A stretch of 36,053 nucleotides of DNA from an uncultured Hyphomicrobiales bacterium (GTDB lineage Bacteria > Pseudomonadota > Alphaproteobacteria > Rhizobiales > Hyphomicrobiaceae): the NCBI GenBank assembly GCA_902826715.1, contig CADEFX010000014.1, forward strand, positions 1 to 36,053, read 5' to 3'. Made by a program: the position numbers and the translations under genes. The notes below the pieces were generated by a model, which was given only the letters and a program-made list of their open reading frames with translations, was not told where the DNA came from and made no database searches. Positions 22,886 to 29,971 of the stretch are shown one piece after another. Each line of letters begins with the position of its first letter. Position 1 is the first letter of the stretch.

Positions 22886-24298
22886 ATGATCACCGCGGTG
22901 TTGACGAGATGCAGTGCGTTCTTGATCGCCCTGTCGCTCTGGATGCTTGGGCTCGGCCCTGCTGCGGCGCAGGACGGACGGCACATCCTCCCCAACCTCG
23001 TCATTCCGAAGCTCGACCTGCCGATCATCACCGATCCAAAGGGCGGGCCGATCTCCGTGCAGCTTCCCGATTTGGACCTCCCTAACGTTCTCCATCTCGA
23101 CGTGTCGCGCCTATCCCCCGAATTGCGGCGCCGTTTCGGCAACGAGGATCTGCTTCTGATCAATCTACCGGGCATCACCATCGTGCTCCCGGACCTGCCA
23201 GTCGTTGGGGGGCTCGGTTCTGGCGTTCTGGGTGTCGTATTGGATCAGGTCTCTTCGGTCAGCCAGACGCTGTCCAACACCGCCAATCAGGCGCTGCTTT
23301 CCCCCGTCCAGCAGATTCTTGACAATTTGCTGAGCGGGGGTGGTGCTACTTCCTCATCGTCGCCCAACGCTCCATCGGGCGCGAGCTCGGGAGGTGGCGT
23401 GTCGGGCATGGCGGCGCTTCCATTGTCCAATTTGTGGATGTGGAACGCTGTGACGTTCGGCACATCCAATCACGGCGGCTACCAGTTTCGTGCCGGCTCT
23501 GGCGACAACATCATCACCGGTACCACGCTTGAGGTGCGAACCAACGATCGGTCCGAGATGCCCGGACTGCTGTGGGATGCCTCCACGCTTGCCGGTCTGA
23601 GGCCGGGCACACTGCATTTCGGCGTCACCGGCGGTATCGCCGAGTCCGACCTCGATGTTCGGGCTAACAGTGCCTTGCGCAGCTTGGGGTTGACGCAAGC
23701 GGGTGTGGGCAATCTCAAGTCCTGGTCGGCAGGTGGCTTTGCGCTGCTGACCACCAGGGCATGGTATACGGGCGCCGCGGCCGGCGGGAGCTGGGGCCGT
23801 GCCGAGACCGAGAATTTCGTGACGGGTGCCCGCAGCGACTTCGACGGCTCAAGCTTCACGTCGGCCTTGTTCGCGGGCACAATCCTGCCCATCCTGTCGG
23901 ACGATGTGCGGCTCGATTTTCGCGCCACGCTGGGCTATCAGCGCACGGTGGGCGAAGCCCACAACGATACCGTCGGCATCACCTACAGCGATCACATCGT
24001 CGAGACCTTCGACGGCAGCCTGTCGGCTCGGCTGTTCGGCGTGGTTCGCCTGCCGTCGTTCACGCTCCGGCCTTACGTGCAATCCGGTGTCGTGCATCGC
24101 TTCCACTATCTCAATGAGCTGCGGATCCAAGGCGTCGATTTTTCGTTCGACGACGCCGATACGAGCGTCTTCTTCGCTGGGGGCCTGGACTTTGACATCG
24201 GCAATAAGCTGCAGCTCTCGGCGGGCGTTCGCCACGACCTCAGCCCGGACTACGACAGCCTCACTGGCCGCATAGGTGTGCTGTTGAAGCTCAACTGA
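22886..24298 (+). CDS. Autotransporter-like outer-membrane barrel protein with short passenger
   Basis: Protein of 470 residues starting at an ATG with GGGAG 4 bases upstream; a GTG 15 bases earlier is possible. Residues 1-28 are a signal peptide ending GPAAA before QDG. Residues about 30-130 are rich in Leu/Pro/Asp with repeated short L-P-x-L-like steps, then comes a Ser/Gly-rich linker near 155-175. From about 220 to the end the sequence alternates amphipathic strands with aromatic belts (GGFALLTTRAWYTGAAAGGSWGRAE, DVRLDFRATLGYQRTVGEAHND, VRLPSFTLRPYVQSGVVHRF), ending LTGRIGVLLKLN, in the manner of the autotransporter beta-barrel. The passenger is short and I do not recognise it. It may be a surface adhesin or a plain outer-membrane protein. 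Confidence 0.75.
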   Translation: MITAVLTRCSAFLIALSLWMLGLGPAAAQDGRHILPNLVIPKLDLPIITDPKGGPISVQLPDLDLPNVLHLDVSRLSPELRRRFGNEDLLLINLPGITIVLPDLPVVGGLGSGVLGVVLDQVSSVSQTLSNTANQALLSPVQQILDNLLSGGGATSSSSPNAPSGASSGGGVSGMAALPLSNLWMWNAVTFGTSNHGGYQFRAGSGDNIITGTTLEVRTNDRSEMPGLLWDASTLAGLRPGTLHFGVTGGIAESDLDVRANSALRSLGLTQAGVGNLKSWSAGGFALLTTRAWYTGAAAGGSWGRAETENFVTGARSDFDGSSFTSALFAGTILPILSDDVRLDFRATLGYQRTVGEAHNDTVGITYSDHIVETFDGSLSARLFGVVRLPSFTLRPYVQSGVVHRFHYLNELRIQGVDFSFDDADTSVFFAGGLDFDIGNKLQLSAGVRHDLSPDYDSLTGRIGVLLKLN

Positions 24299-24306
24299 TG
24301 GTCGGC

Positions 24307-25002
24307 CTAAAGTCCGCCGGCCAGCACATCGGCGGCCGTCACCCTGACCGGACTGCGCGTTGACACGCGTTCGGGGGTCGCCTTGGGCCTTGGCGGCTGC
24401 CCTACAACATTGGCGTTTACAGACCTCGTGGGTGTACGCTTGCCTGCCGACGTCGGCTGCTTCACGGCATCGCGCGGCGGCTCCGATCGGCTGACCTTGG
24501 TCTCTTCTGGCTCGACCGCGCGATAGGCAACGTTTGCTTGCGCGGTGCTGACGCGGGAATCGGCGCGCAAGCGCTGCACGATCTCCGCTGAGTCGCTATG
24601 GCCGCGCACCTTGTACGTGACGACGCGCAAATCGAGGGTCGACAGCGTCGCCCGCCTGACAATTTCGAGGCCGTGCTGCTTTGCCAGTTCCTCCTCGGTG
24701 CTCTCCGGCGCCGAGGCGTGCAAGGCAGCGAGGATGGTTGCGGCGCCCGCAGCAACCTCGACCGGGACGCCTTGATCCGTCGTTGTGTTCTGCACGAGCT
24801 GCCAGAGGTCGCGCTCGCGCGTGCTTTCTGCGTTGCGCGGCGTAGTCTGCTGTGCCACCGACACATCGCCGTTGCCGATCGCGGCAACGCGCAGCCTGAC
24901 CTCTGAACGCGGATCGGTCGCGCGCACCGCTCCGCCGTCCAGTCCTAGAATGGCGCCAGCGAGGGTGAGGCTCGCAACGTGTTTCACCACCAGGCGCTTC
25001 AT
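24307..25002 (-). CDS. Secreted protein with subtilisin-propeptide-like (I9-like) domain, no protease
   Basis: Protein of 231 residues with a signal peptide (about 1-28). Residues about 101-161 (EEELAKQHGLEIVRRATLSTL..., RLRADSRVSTAQANVAYR) follow the pattern of the N-terminal propeptides of bacterial S8 serine peptidases, which usually run 'AxRHGL...RLRADPRVxxAQPNYxYR'. No catalytic Asp/His/Ser domain follows; instead there is a basic, Pro/Thr/Ser-rich tail to the end. It may be a free-standing protease inhibitor or chaperone, or the remnant of a protease gene. It converges on the autotransporter-like gene with 8 bases between stops. No S8 protease is encoded in this window. The assignment is by pattern only. 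Confidence 0.62.
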   Translation of the reverse strand: MKRLVVKHVASLTLAGAILGLDGGAVRATDPRSEVRLRVAAIGNGDVSVAQQTTPRNAESTRERDLWQLVQNTTTDQGVPVEVAAGAATILAALHASAPESTEEELAKQHGLEIVRRATLSTLDLRVVTYKVRGHSDSAEIVQRLRADSRVSTAQANVAYRAVEPEETKVSRSEPPRDAVKQPTSAGKRTPTRSVNANVVGQPPRPKATPERVSTRSPVRVTAADVLAGGL

Positions 25003-25061
25003 GCCTCACCGCCCCACTCCTGCCGCTTCACCGTGGTATGCGAGTCGCAAATCTCCAAAAC

Positions 25062-25111
25062 AAAAAAGCCGGCGTGCGCAGGGCTCCCCCGATCGTTGCG
25101 CCCGTCGGCTT
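25062..25111 (-). terminator. Rho-independent terminator, minus strand
   Basis: Read on the minus strand, AAGCCGACG ... GCGCA ... TGCGC ... CGCCGGCTT forms a two-part stem with one mismatch and runs into TTTTGTTTT. It lies downstream of the His/Asp-rich protein gene and upstream of the I9-like gene, so it should end the former transcript and insulate the latter. Confidence 0.6.
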
Positions 25112-25128
25112 CTGCAGTACGAGTGAAC

Positions 25129-25150
25129 GGGCCGGCGTGACCGCCGGCCC
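25129..25150. terminator. GC-rich perfect hairpin next to the minus-strand terminator
   Basis: GGGCCGGCG-TGAC-CGCCGGCCC is a perfect 9-base-pair stem with a 4-base loop, 5 bases beyond the stop of the His/Asp-rich protein gene. It has no T-run. It may pause transcription just before the stronger terminator at 25062-25111 or protect the 3' end. Confidence 0.42.
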
Positions 25151-25155
25151 AAGCA

Positions 25156-25701
25156 CTACCTGTCTTTCTTGTCGGCCTTATCGCGCTCGCCGCGGCATGG
25201 AAGTGCTGTGAGCCTGCACCGCTTCTTGACGGCCGCATCTCCGGCGATTCTTTCACCCGCCTTGCCGATCCAGCTTTCATTCGTGCTCGACCGGCTGCAT
25301 TCGTATCTCGCACGCTGGGCGTTGCCGACGTCCATGTAGCGCTCGCCCCACAGGAAGCGAACCTCTTCCTGCCATGCGAGATCGGCCCGCTGCTTGGCAT
25401 TGTCTTCGTCGAACGCTTCGCCTCCGGTGCGTGCCAGGGGTGGTTTGCACTCGCTTGCGCGGTTGAACCGGTCGCCGTCGTGATCATCACGATCGCCATC
25501 ACGATCATGATGATGCCGGCGCTGATAGCCGTAGACGCGCGGCCGAGGCCGGTACGGCTCGTAGACCGATTTGGTGTGCGGCCGATAGTGCCAGACATAG
25601 CCGTCACCATCCCCGGCAATCGACGAGGCAGCAAACGGCAGCAGCGCAGTCAGCGAGAGGGCCGCCGCCGAAACGAGACCTAATACATTTCGCGTTTTCA
25701 T
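25156..25701 (-). CDS. Secreted His/Asp/Arg-rich hypothetical protein
   Basis: Protein of 181 residues with a signal peptide (about 1-29, hydrophobic core AAALSLTALLPFAA). Residues about 35-60 are Tyr/Pro/Arg-rich (YRPHTKSVYEPYRPRPRVYGYQRR). They are followed by a charged run of His, Asp and Arg at about 62-78 that could bind divalent metals. The C-terminal part contains paired cysteines (SECKPPL, YECSRSS, KKRCRLTALPC) and an AWQEEVRFLWGERYMD helix. I do not recognise a family; similar small exported proteins are frequent in Hyphomicrobiales. It lies 12 bases downstream of the Tyr-rich lipoprotein gene on the same strand, so the two are probably co-transcribed. It is followed by a clear terminator. 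Confidence 0.68.
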   Translation of the reverse strand: MKTRNVLGLVSAAALSLTALLPFAASSIAGDGDGYVWHYRPHTKSVYEPYRPRPRVYGYQRRHHHDRDGDRDDHDGDRFNRASECKPPLARTGGEAFDEDNAKQRADLAWQEEVRFLWGERYMDVGNAQRARYECSRSSTNESWIGKAGERIAGDAAVKKRCRLTALPCRGERDKADKKDR

Positions 25702-25713
25702 CGGATCTACTCG

Positions 25714-25947
25714 CTATTCCGTGTAATAACGCCGCTTGGGCACCGGATACCAGCAACCGTCGGCGTCACACACGCGACGCGGCTTCGGCTTGTAATACTG
25801 CTCACCGTAGTAGCGACGCTCACCATAATACCGACGGCCTTCGCCGTAGTATGGGCGTTCGCCATAACCTTCGTATGGATAGTCGTAGGGTGCGCATGCC
25901 GCGACCCCGCTCGCAATCAATGCTGCGGCCACGATCTTTTTTATCAT
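25714..25947 (-). CDS. Tyr/Gly-rich small lipoprotein
   Basis: Protein of 77 residues. A lipoprotein signal ends with GVAAC, making C18 the likely lipidated residue. The mature part is a tandem set of YGE/RRYYGE units (GYGERPYYGEGRRYYGERRYYGEQYYK), then a conserved-looking end CDADGCWYPVPKRRYY with two cysteines. I know no function for such Tyr-rich repeats; wall-binding or a structural role is possible. The ribosome binding site GGGGGC, 4 bases before the ATG, can pair with CCCCCAT farther upstream in the leader (see findings). The same-strand His/Asp-rich gene follows 12 bases later. Confidence 0.68.
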   Translation of the reverse strand: MIKKIVAAALIASGVAACAPYDYPYEGYGERPYYGEGRRYYGERRYYGEQYYKPKPRRVCDADGCWYPVPKRRYYTE

Positions 25948-26302
25948 AAAGCCCCCATCACGCTTACCGTCTCACTACTGGATCGCAATTGGCCTCAGAA
26001 TGGGGGTGTTCTGCAATGGGTTATCCACACGTTCCGCCCGGTTTTGCACATTCCGTTCCCGGAGTGATCCAAAAAAGCAACAGCTAACTAAAACCTTAGG
26101 AGTATTGCGGTTATTCGATTGCGGCGACCGATCTGTATCAGTCGTTTCGCTCGCAGGTTGCCTCTCGTGATGTTTTTGTCGTTTGTTCGCCGCAATGAGT
26201 CAAACATGCGTCGTGATTCTTTGCTCGCTGCATCGCGGCAACACCGCAGCGCATGTGTCAGAGGCGCATTGCGACACTTTTCAAGCCGGCGCAATGAAGG
26301 TG
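25948..26302. other. Gene-free stretch, relatively AT-rich
   Basis: This 355-base stretch holds the leader and presumably the promoter of the minus-strand Tyr-rich lipoprotein gene. It contains a CCCCCAT/ATGGGGG inverted repeat (25952-25958 and 26000-26006) and a single TTATCCACA at 26021-26029 that equals the DnaA-box consensus. No convincing coding frame, tRNA or repeat cluster is visible. Confidence 0.5.
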
Positions 26303-26596
26303 CTACTCCATCAACGATCCGAACAGCGCGCCTAAGATGGCGCCGATGGCAGCCAGCAATCCCAGCACAAATCCGCCGATGGTTTCCAAGGCGGTCTCCA
26401 GCGCATCCGACGCGCGGCCGGCCGCGACGATGACGACACCGGCGCCCGTTCCCGCAAGGAATGACGTCATCGCACTCAGCGCCATGAGCCATAGCGCAAG
26501 CGAAAAAATGGCGCTCAAGACTGCCGTGATCGCGACGCGGCGTGCGAGATTGCCGCGTGGAACATGCTGCTTTGTAGGCTCCGCGGTGTCGGCCAT
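26303..26596 (-). CDS. Small membrane protein, two helices, unknown function
   Basis: Protein of 97 residues from the ATG at 26596; an ATG 15 bases upstream is possible. A polar N-terminus of about 25 residues (MADTAEPTKQHVPRGNLARR) is followed by one long or two adjacent membrane segments: AITAVLSAIFSLALWLMALSAMTSFLAG, and GFVLGLLAAIGAILGALFGSL near the C-terminus. The linker between them is Ala/Gly-rich. There are no cysteines or charged membrane residues and I recognise no family. It may be a small envelope stress or lipid-associated protein. It is flanked by 355 bases without genes on one side and the secreted Ig-like protein gene (same strand) on the other. Confidence 0.55.
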   Translation of the reverse strand: MADTAEPTKQHVPRGNLARRVAITAVLSAIFSLALWLMALSAMTSFLAGTGAGVVIVAAGRASDALETALETIGGFVLGLLAAIGAILGALFGSLME

Positions 26597-26723
26597 GACG
26601 CGTCTTTCCACTTCCAGTTGATGCCTTCCCAGTTAATTTTGTCGCGTCAGGCGAGGCAATGGTTCATGCGTTCGTCGCTCGACGGTGCGCTTGAATGTCA
26701 CCGCGCTACAACGTGCCAGGCGA

Positions 26724-27368
26724 TCACGGCTCGCACGGCACGGAGATGGTGGCGCCAATTTGGGACAAATACTTCCGGCACTCGAGCGGCTGGGCCGGTT
26801 GCCTCGTCGGTGCTGCCGGCTTGTCGCTCTGGGCCGCCGCAACGGCTTGGAACGGTGTCCTGATTGCGGGCGGATGGCGCTCGAGCGCCAAGGCAAACGA
26901 AAAGCTCTTCTCGACGATCTGGCCGGTGACGGCATCGCGCAGACGCACTTGCGCCTTGTAGACACCGACGCCGGCCTTCAACGTCAGGCCCAGCGAGAAA
27001 AAGAACGTACCGGGTTGCGTTGCCGCTTCATGCGTCAGTGTCGTGGTGGCCGGCTTGTCCGCGAGGCGCCGGCCGTCGCGCCGCCGCAGAACGATGCTGA
27101 CGTCGACGTTGAAGCGCGCGACGCCCTCGCCCGTGTGCCAGCCGAAGTCTCCTGGCTCGCCGTAGATGTGCAGCGTGTCGCCGGATTTGAGAACCGGACT
27201 TTCCACCGCCGTATAAGTCCCAAACGTGCGCACCTTGTCTTCGGCCAGGGTCAAAGCGCGCACCGTGGGTGGCCCTTTTTCGGAATTGCTGGCCTCGTGC
27301 GCACGGGCCGCGACGTTTCCAGCAAGGAGCGCGATCAGGCAGATGGCGGAGATGCGCTTGAGCGGCAT
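26724..27368 (-). CDS. Secreted beta-rich protein with C-x-K-Y...V-P-C tail
   Basis: Protein of 214 residues with a signal peptide (1-23, ending ARA before HEA). The body is beta-rich: YTAVESPVLKSGDTLHIYGEPGDFGWHTGEG, then GTFFFSLGLTLKAGVGVYKAQVRLRDAVTGQ, which resembles an immunoglobulin-like sandwich seen in exported proteins. A Pro/Ala/Gln linker leads to the end ECRKYLSQIGATISVPCEP (residues about 196-214). The same tail pattern closes the protein encoded at 29245-29865. No catalytic motif is visible. It is probably periplasmic or surface-associated. The gene is divergent from the VOC-fusion gene with 245 bases between starts. Confidence 0.7.
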   Translation of the reverse strand: MPLKRISAICLIALLAGNVAARAHEASNSEKGPPTVRALTLAEDKVRTFGTYTAVESPVLKSGDTLHIYGEPGDFGWHTGEGVARFNVDVSIVLRRRDGRRLADKPATTTLTHEAATQPGTFFFSLGLTLKAGVGVYKAQVRLRDAVTGQIVEKSFSFALALERHPPAIRTPFQAVAAAQSDKPAAPTRQPAQPLECRKYLSQIGATISVPCEP

Positions 27369-27613
27369 GTGTCACCCCTTGAACTGACGGCCCACGCCTT
27401 TAGCAAGACCACATCGTCATCCGTCGCGCTGTGTCGCGGGAAACAGGCGCGCAATCGCTGTGTCCTTATGCAGGCGAGTGTGCCGTCGCATCACGTCGGC
27501 GGCAATCAATTGATCCGTCAACTTATTAACTCAACGGTACGTATTTACGTGCCGCGCAGCTCGGCGCGCGATATCCCGGCTCCAGCATGTCGTTCGCAGG
27601 ACGGGAGGGAGCG

Positions 27614-28816
27614 ATGGATGATGCTTCTCAAATCGTGCCTGTGCTTCGCTACAAGGACGTCAAGCTAGCCGCGGCGTGGCTGTGCCGGGCCTTCGGCTTT
27701 CGCCGTCGCCGCGTGGTGAGGGGCGCGGCCGGGGACGTCAGCTACATCCTGCTCGCGTGTGGCCGCAGCACGCTGCTCATCCGCCCCGTGTCGAGCAGTG
27801 ATTTCGACGATCTCATGGTGCAGCCCGATCATGACGGCCAAGCCAGCACCCAGGTCTGCTATCTGGCTGTGCCCGATGTCGACGCGCACTATCGGCGGGC
27901 GGCGATTGCGGGTGCCAGAATCGAGCTGGCGCCGGGCAGCGACGGACTCGGCGGCGACTTCTACACCTGCCGGGATCTCGAGGGCCATCTCTGGAGCTTC
28001 GGCACGCGGGACTATGGGGTCGGACCCCGCTTTGCCTCGCGCCTGGGCGCGGGATCGCGCCGGGCGTCGCAAGTGGTGTCGGTCATGGCGATGGTGGCCC
28101 TTGCAGCCGGCGCATGGGCTTTCCATCCGGGCGGCGCAAGAGACGCGCGATTGGTGGTGACAATGGCCGCTGCTGCCACAGAGCGCAGCGAGAACGGCGG
28201 ACAAGTGTTACATCTGCTTCGGCGCACCACTGCTGAACTCGATCGCGTCCGCGAGGAGAACGCACGGCTCGCAGCCGAGATCGCCTCGGTCAGATCGCAC
28301 GAGGGCCGGCAGCGCGCGGTGTGGGAGCGGACCGGCGCCGAGCTGGCCCTTCTGCAGGAGCATCTGGCGAGCGCGCGCAAGGCTCGCGACGCAGCGGTTA
28401 CGGAAGTTGCCAGATCTGCCCAGGAGCTGAAGGCGTTACGCGCCGACGTGGAACAGCAAAAGCAGGACCGGGCCGCATTTCAGGAGCAGCTTCAGGCGAC
28501 GACGGCGGCCTTGGTGGATGCCCGGAGGGAGGCGGCACCAGCCGCCGCTCAGACATCCAGCATCCGCACCGATACGGTTGTGCGTCCGCGTGCTCAGCGT
28601 GCCATCCCAGCTCGTCCGGGGGAGGCTGTCGCCTGCTACCGCCAGGTGATGCGAGGCGAGGTCAGCTGGGGTGGTGGCACCGTGTGGCTGCCCGAGAATG
28701 CGCACGCGCTCTGCTCGGGCACGCAAAACGCGCGCCGGACCATCGGCTGCTTCCAAGCCGGCATCCGGGCCGGGTGGCCGTGGCGGGACGCCCTCGGCAC
28801 CTGCCGGGCAACCTAG
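27614..28816 (+). CDS. VOC domain - TM - coiled coil - Cys-rich C-terminal fusion protein
   Basis: Protein of 400 residues starting at the ATG after GGGAGGGAG. Residues about 6-135 form a glyoxalase/bleomycin-resistance-like (VOC) domain (VPVLRYKDVKLAAAWLCRAFGF, CYLAVPDVDAHYRRAAIAGA, FYTCRDLEGHLWSFGTRDYG). A single membrane helix spans about 151-171. A heptad-rich coiled coil covers about 197-305. A compact C-terminal module (340-400) has Cys at 341, 367, 379 and 397 plus RGEVSWGGGTVWLPENA and NARRTIGCF. Topology would put the VOC domain in the cytoplasm and the coil plus Cys module in the periplasm. VOC metal ligands are not obvious, so it may only bind a ligand. I know no described protein with this order; transmembrane signalling or envelope scaffolding is conceivable. 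Confidence 0.72.
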   Translation: MDDASQIVPVLRYKDVKLAAAWLCRAFGFRRRRVVRGAAGDVSYILLACGRSTLLIRPVSSSDFDDLMVQPDHDGQASTQVCYLAVPDVDAHYRRAAIAGARIELAPGSDGLGGDFYTCRDLEGHLWSFGTRDYGVGPRFASRLGAGSRRASQVVSVMAMVALAAGAWAFHPGGARDARLVVTMAAAATERSENGGQVLHLLRRTTAELDRVREENARLAAEIASVRSHEGRQRAVWERTGAELALLQEHLASARKARDAAVTEVARSAQELKALRADVEQQKQDRAAFQEQLQATTAALVDARREAAPAAAQTSSIRTDTVVRPRAQRAIPARPGEAVACYRQVMRGEVSWGGGTVWLPENAHALCSGTQNARRTIGCFQAGIRAGWPWRDALGTCRAT

Positions 28817-28823
28817 GATCCGG

Positions 28824-28871
28824 ATCCGAAGTTCGTACCGCCCAGCGGCTAGGTTGTTGTGAACTTCGGAT
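28824..28871 (+). terminator. Inverted repeat after the VOC-fusion gene
   Basis: ATCCGAAGTTC (28824-28834) and GAACTTCGGAT (28861-28871) are perfect inverse copies with a 26-base loop. They start 7 bases after the stop codon. The long loop and lack of a T-run make it a weak terminator candidate; it could equally be an mRNA-stabilising stem. Confidence 0.35.
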
Positions 28872-29179
28872 TCGACAGGACACTAGCAAATTTATGATTC
28901 TATTGTGGTTTATGGGCCAAAAATTCGCTTGATGGACCCGCTGCAAGGGCGAGGCGAACTTCTGAACCGCCAACCCGAGCGCGATGGTGCGCACGCGTAC
29001 AATAGCAGGTGCCCCTACATCTATCAGCCAATGCCGAAAGAATGCTTGCGAGCGAAAGAGCCTTGAGTGAGAATCAGTCCGCTGCTGATTTGCCGCTTCG
29101 TGTGCAAGCGTAGGGCTTCCATGCGAAGCGAGTGTTACGCTTTCAACTTGTGGAAGGGAGCAGGGTTCGCTCTTCGACC

Positions 29180-29210
29180 GAGGTGCCTCAGGTAAAGGTG
29201 AGGTGCTTCA
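29180..29210 (+). promoter_or_regulatory. Direct repeat with 20-base period upstream of the secreted protein gene
   Basis: GAGGTGCCTCA at 29180-29190 recurs as GAGGTGCTTCA at 29200-29210 (10 of 11 identical, start-to-start 20 bases, about two helical turns). It lies 34 bases before the start codon, where a repressor site or a leader element could sit. Confidence 0.3.
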
Positions 29211-29244
29211 ATCCGAAGCGATCCTGATCGAGGGGATTTGCGGG

Positions 29245-29865
29245 ATGACGAGGCTGGCGCTCGCCTCTGTGGGGGCGTTTATCTGTGCCCTGACCATCGG
29301 ATCGGCGCTGCAGGCGCAGGCGCAGGCCCAGCGGCGGTCTATCGATAACCACGGCAATTGGGTCGTCGACTTCAAGCCCCAGAAGCAGGCGCAACAAGGC
29401 GATAGCTCTAGTCGCCTGCGGCGTACGCGGTCGGGCCGCAGCAAGGCATCGACCCAGGCGGACACCCTCGTCCGTTTCGCGGACACCGAGGGGCGGCGCT
29501 ATCACCCTTCGAGTAAGGTCTGGTTCGACGGCAAGAACTCCTGCTGGTCTGGCAAGGAGGCGTTCACGTTCAAGAAGGGCGTCTGGCTCTACGGCGACGC
29601 CGTCTGGGCGCAATCCGGCGCTGCCTGGTCCGCCGCCGAGGGCGCGCAACCCGAGCTTGTGAGCTGCGACAGCGACCGGGCCTTTGCCGCGCACGCCAAA
29701 GAGTATACGGCAACAGTCACGACAAGCTCTGCCGCCGGAACGGCGGCCACGGTTACGGCGACGTCCCGGTCTGGCTCCGAGCCGCAGAACGCTGCCGTCA
29801 AGACGGGCTGCAAGAAGTATTTCCCCAGCGTGGGTCAGATGCTGACTGTCCCCTGCGGGGAGTGA
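29245..29865 (+). CDS. Secreted hypothetical protein with C-x-K-Y...V-P-C tail
   Basis: Protein of 206 residues. The ATG at 29245 follows AGGGG by 9 bases and starts a signal peptide (hydrophobic LALASVGAFICALTIGSALQA, cleavage about residue 24). A low-complexity Gln/Ala and basic Ser/Arg segment leads to a compact middle part at about 75-140 with Trp and Cys (SSKVWFDGKNSCWSGKEAF, KKGVWLYGDAVWAQSGAAW, ELVSCDSD). A Ser/Thr/Ala linker follows, then the end GCKKYFPSVGQMLTVPCGE (about 188-206), which matches the tail of the protein encoded at 26724-27368. No function is recognised. The shared tail suggests a common disulphide knob or anchoring/processing signal. Confidence 0.68.
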   Translation: MTRLALASVGAFICALTIGSALQAQAQAQRRSIDNHGNWVVDFKPQKQAQQGDSSSRLRRTRSGRSKASTQADTLVRFADTEGRRYHPSSKVWFDGKNSCWSGKEAFTFKKGVWLYGDAVWAQSGAAWSAAEGAQPELVSCDSDRAFAAHAKEYTATVTTSSAAGTAATVTATSRSGSEPQNAAVKTGCKKYFPSVGQMLTVPCGE

Positions 29866-29971
29866 GCCGGTCCCAGCGCGTCCAGGCCGGTATCCCCGGG
29901 AACAGCTAGGCCCCGCCGCTGATGCGTAGAGTGGCCCATCAATAGGCCCTACGATTTTGCGCGAGCGTGCC

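Larger units (their letters stand above)
28817..29244. other. Gene-free stretch between VOC-fusion and secreted protein genes
   Basis: This 428-base stretch has no convincing coding frame. It contains a perfect 11-base inverted repeat (28824-28834 / 28861-28871) just behind the VOC-fusion stop, a 7-base one (29094-29100 / 29124-29130), and a 20-base-period direct repeat at 29180-29210 upstream of the next gene. I see no tRNA or other RNA gene. Confidence 0.5.

Noticed and set aside
21238..23181. A 647-codon open frame on the minus strand
   Set aside because: It lies antisense to the fused ABC ATPase and extends into the next gene. The composition is typical of a GC-rich shadow frame and no motif is present.
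24307..25002. Truncated S8 serine protease
   Set aside because: No Asp/His/Ser protease motifs appear downstream in any frame, and the gene has its own low-complexity C-terminus and normal stop. A stand-alone propeptide-like protein fits better.
26021..26029. Perfect DnaA-box-like TTATCCACA
   Set aside because: Single copy, with no second box, no AT-rich unwinding repeats, and no dnaA, dnaN, hemE or parA genes nearby. A replication origin is not supported.
28817..28920. Possible tRNA or small RNA around the inverted repeat
   Set aside because: No T-loop, anticodon arm or CCA-like acceptor pairing could be assembled. Only one long-loop stem is present.
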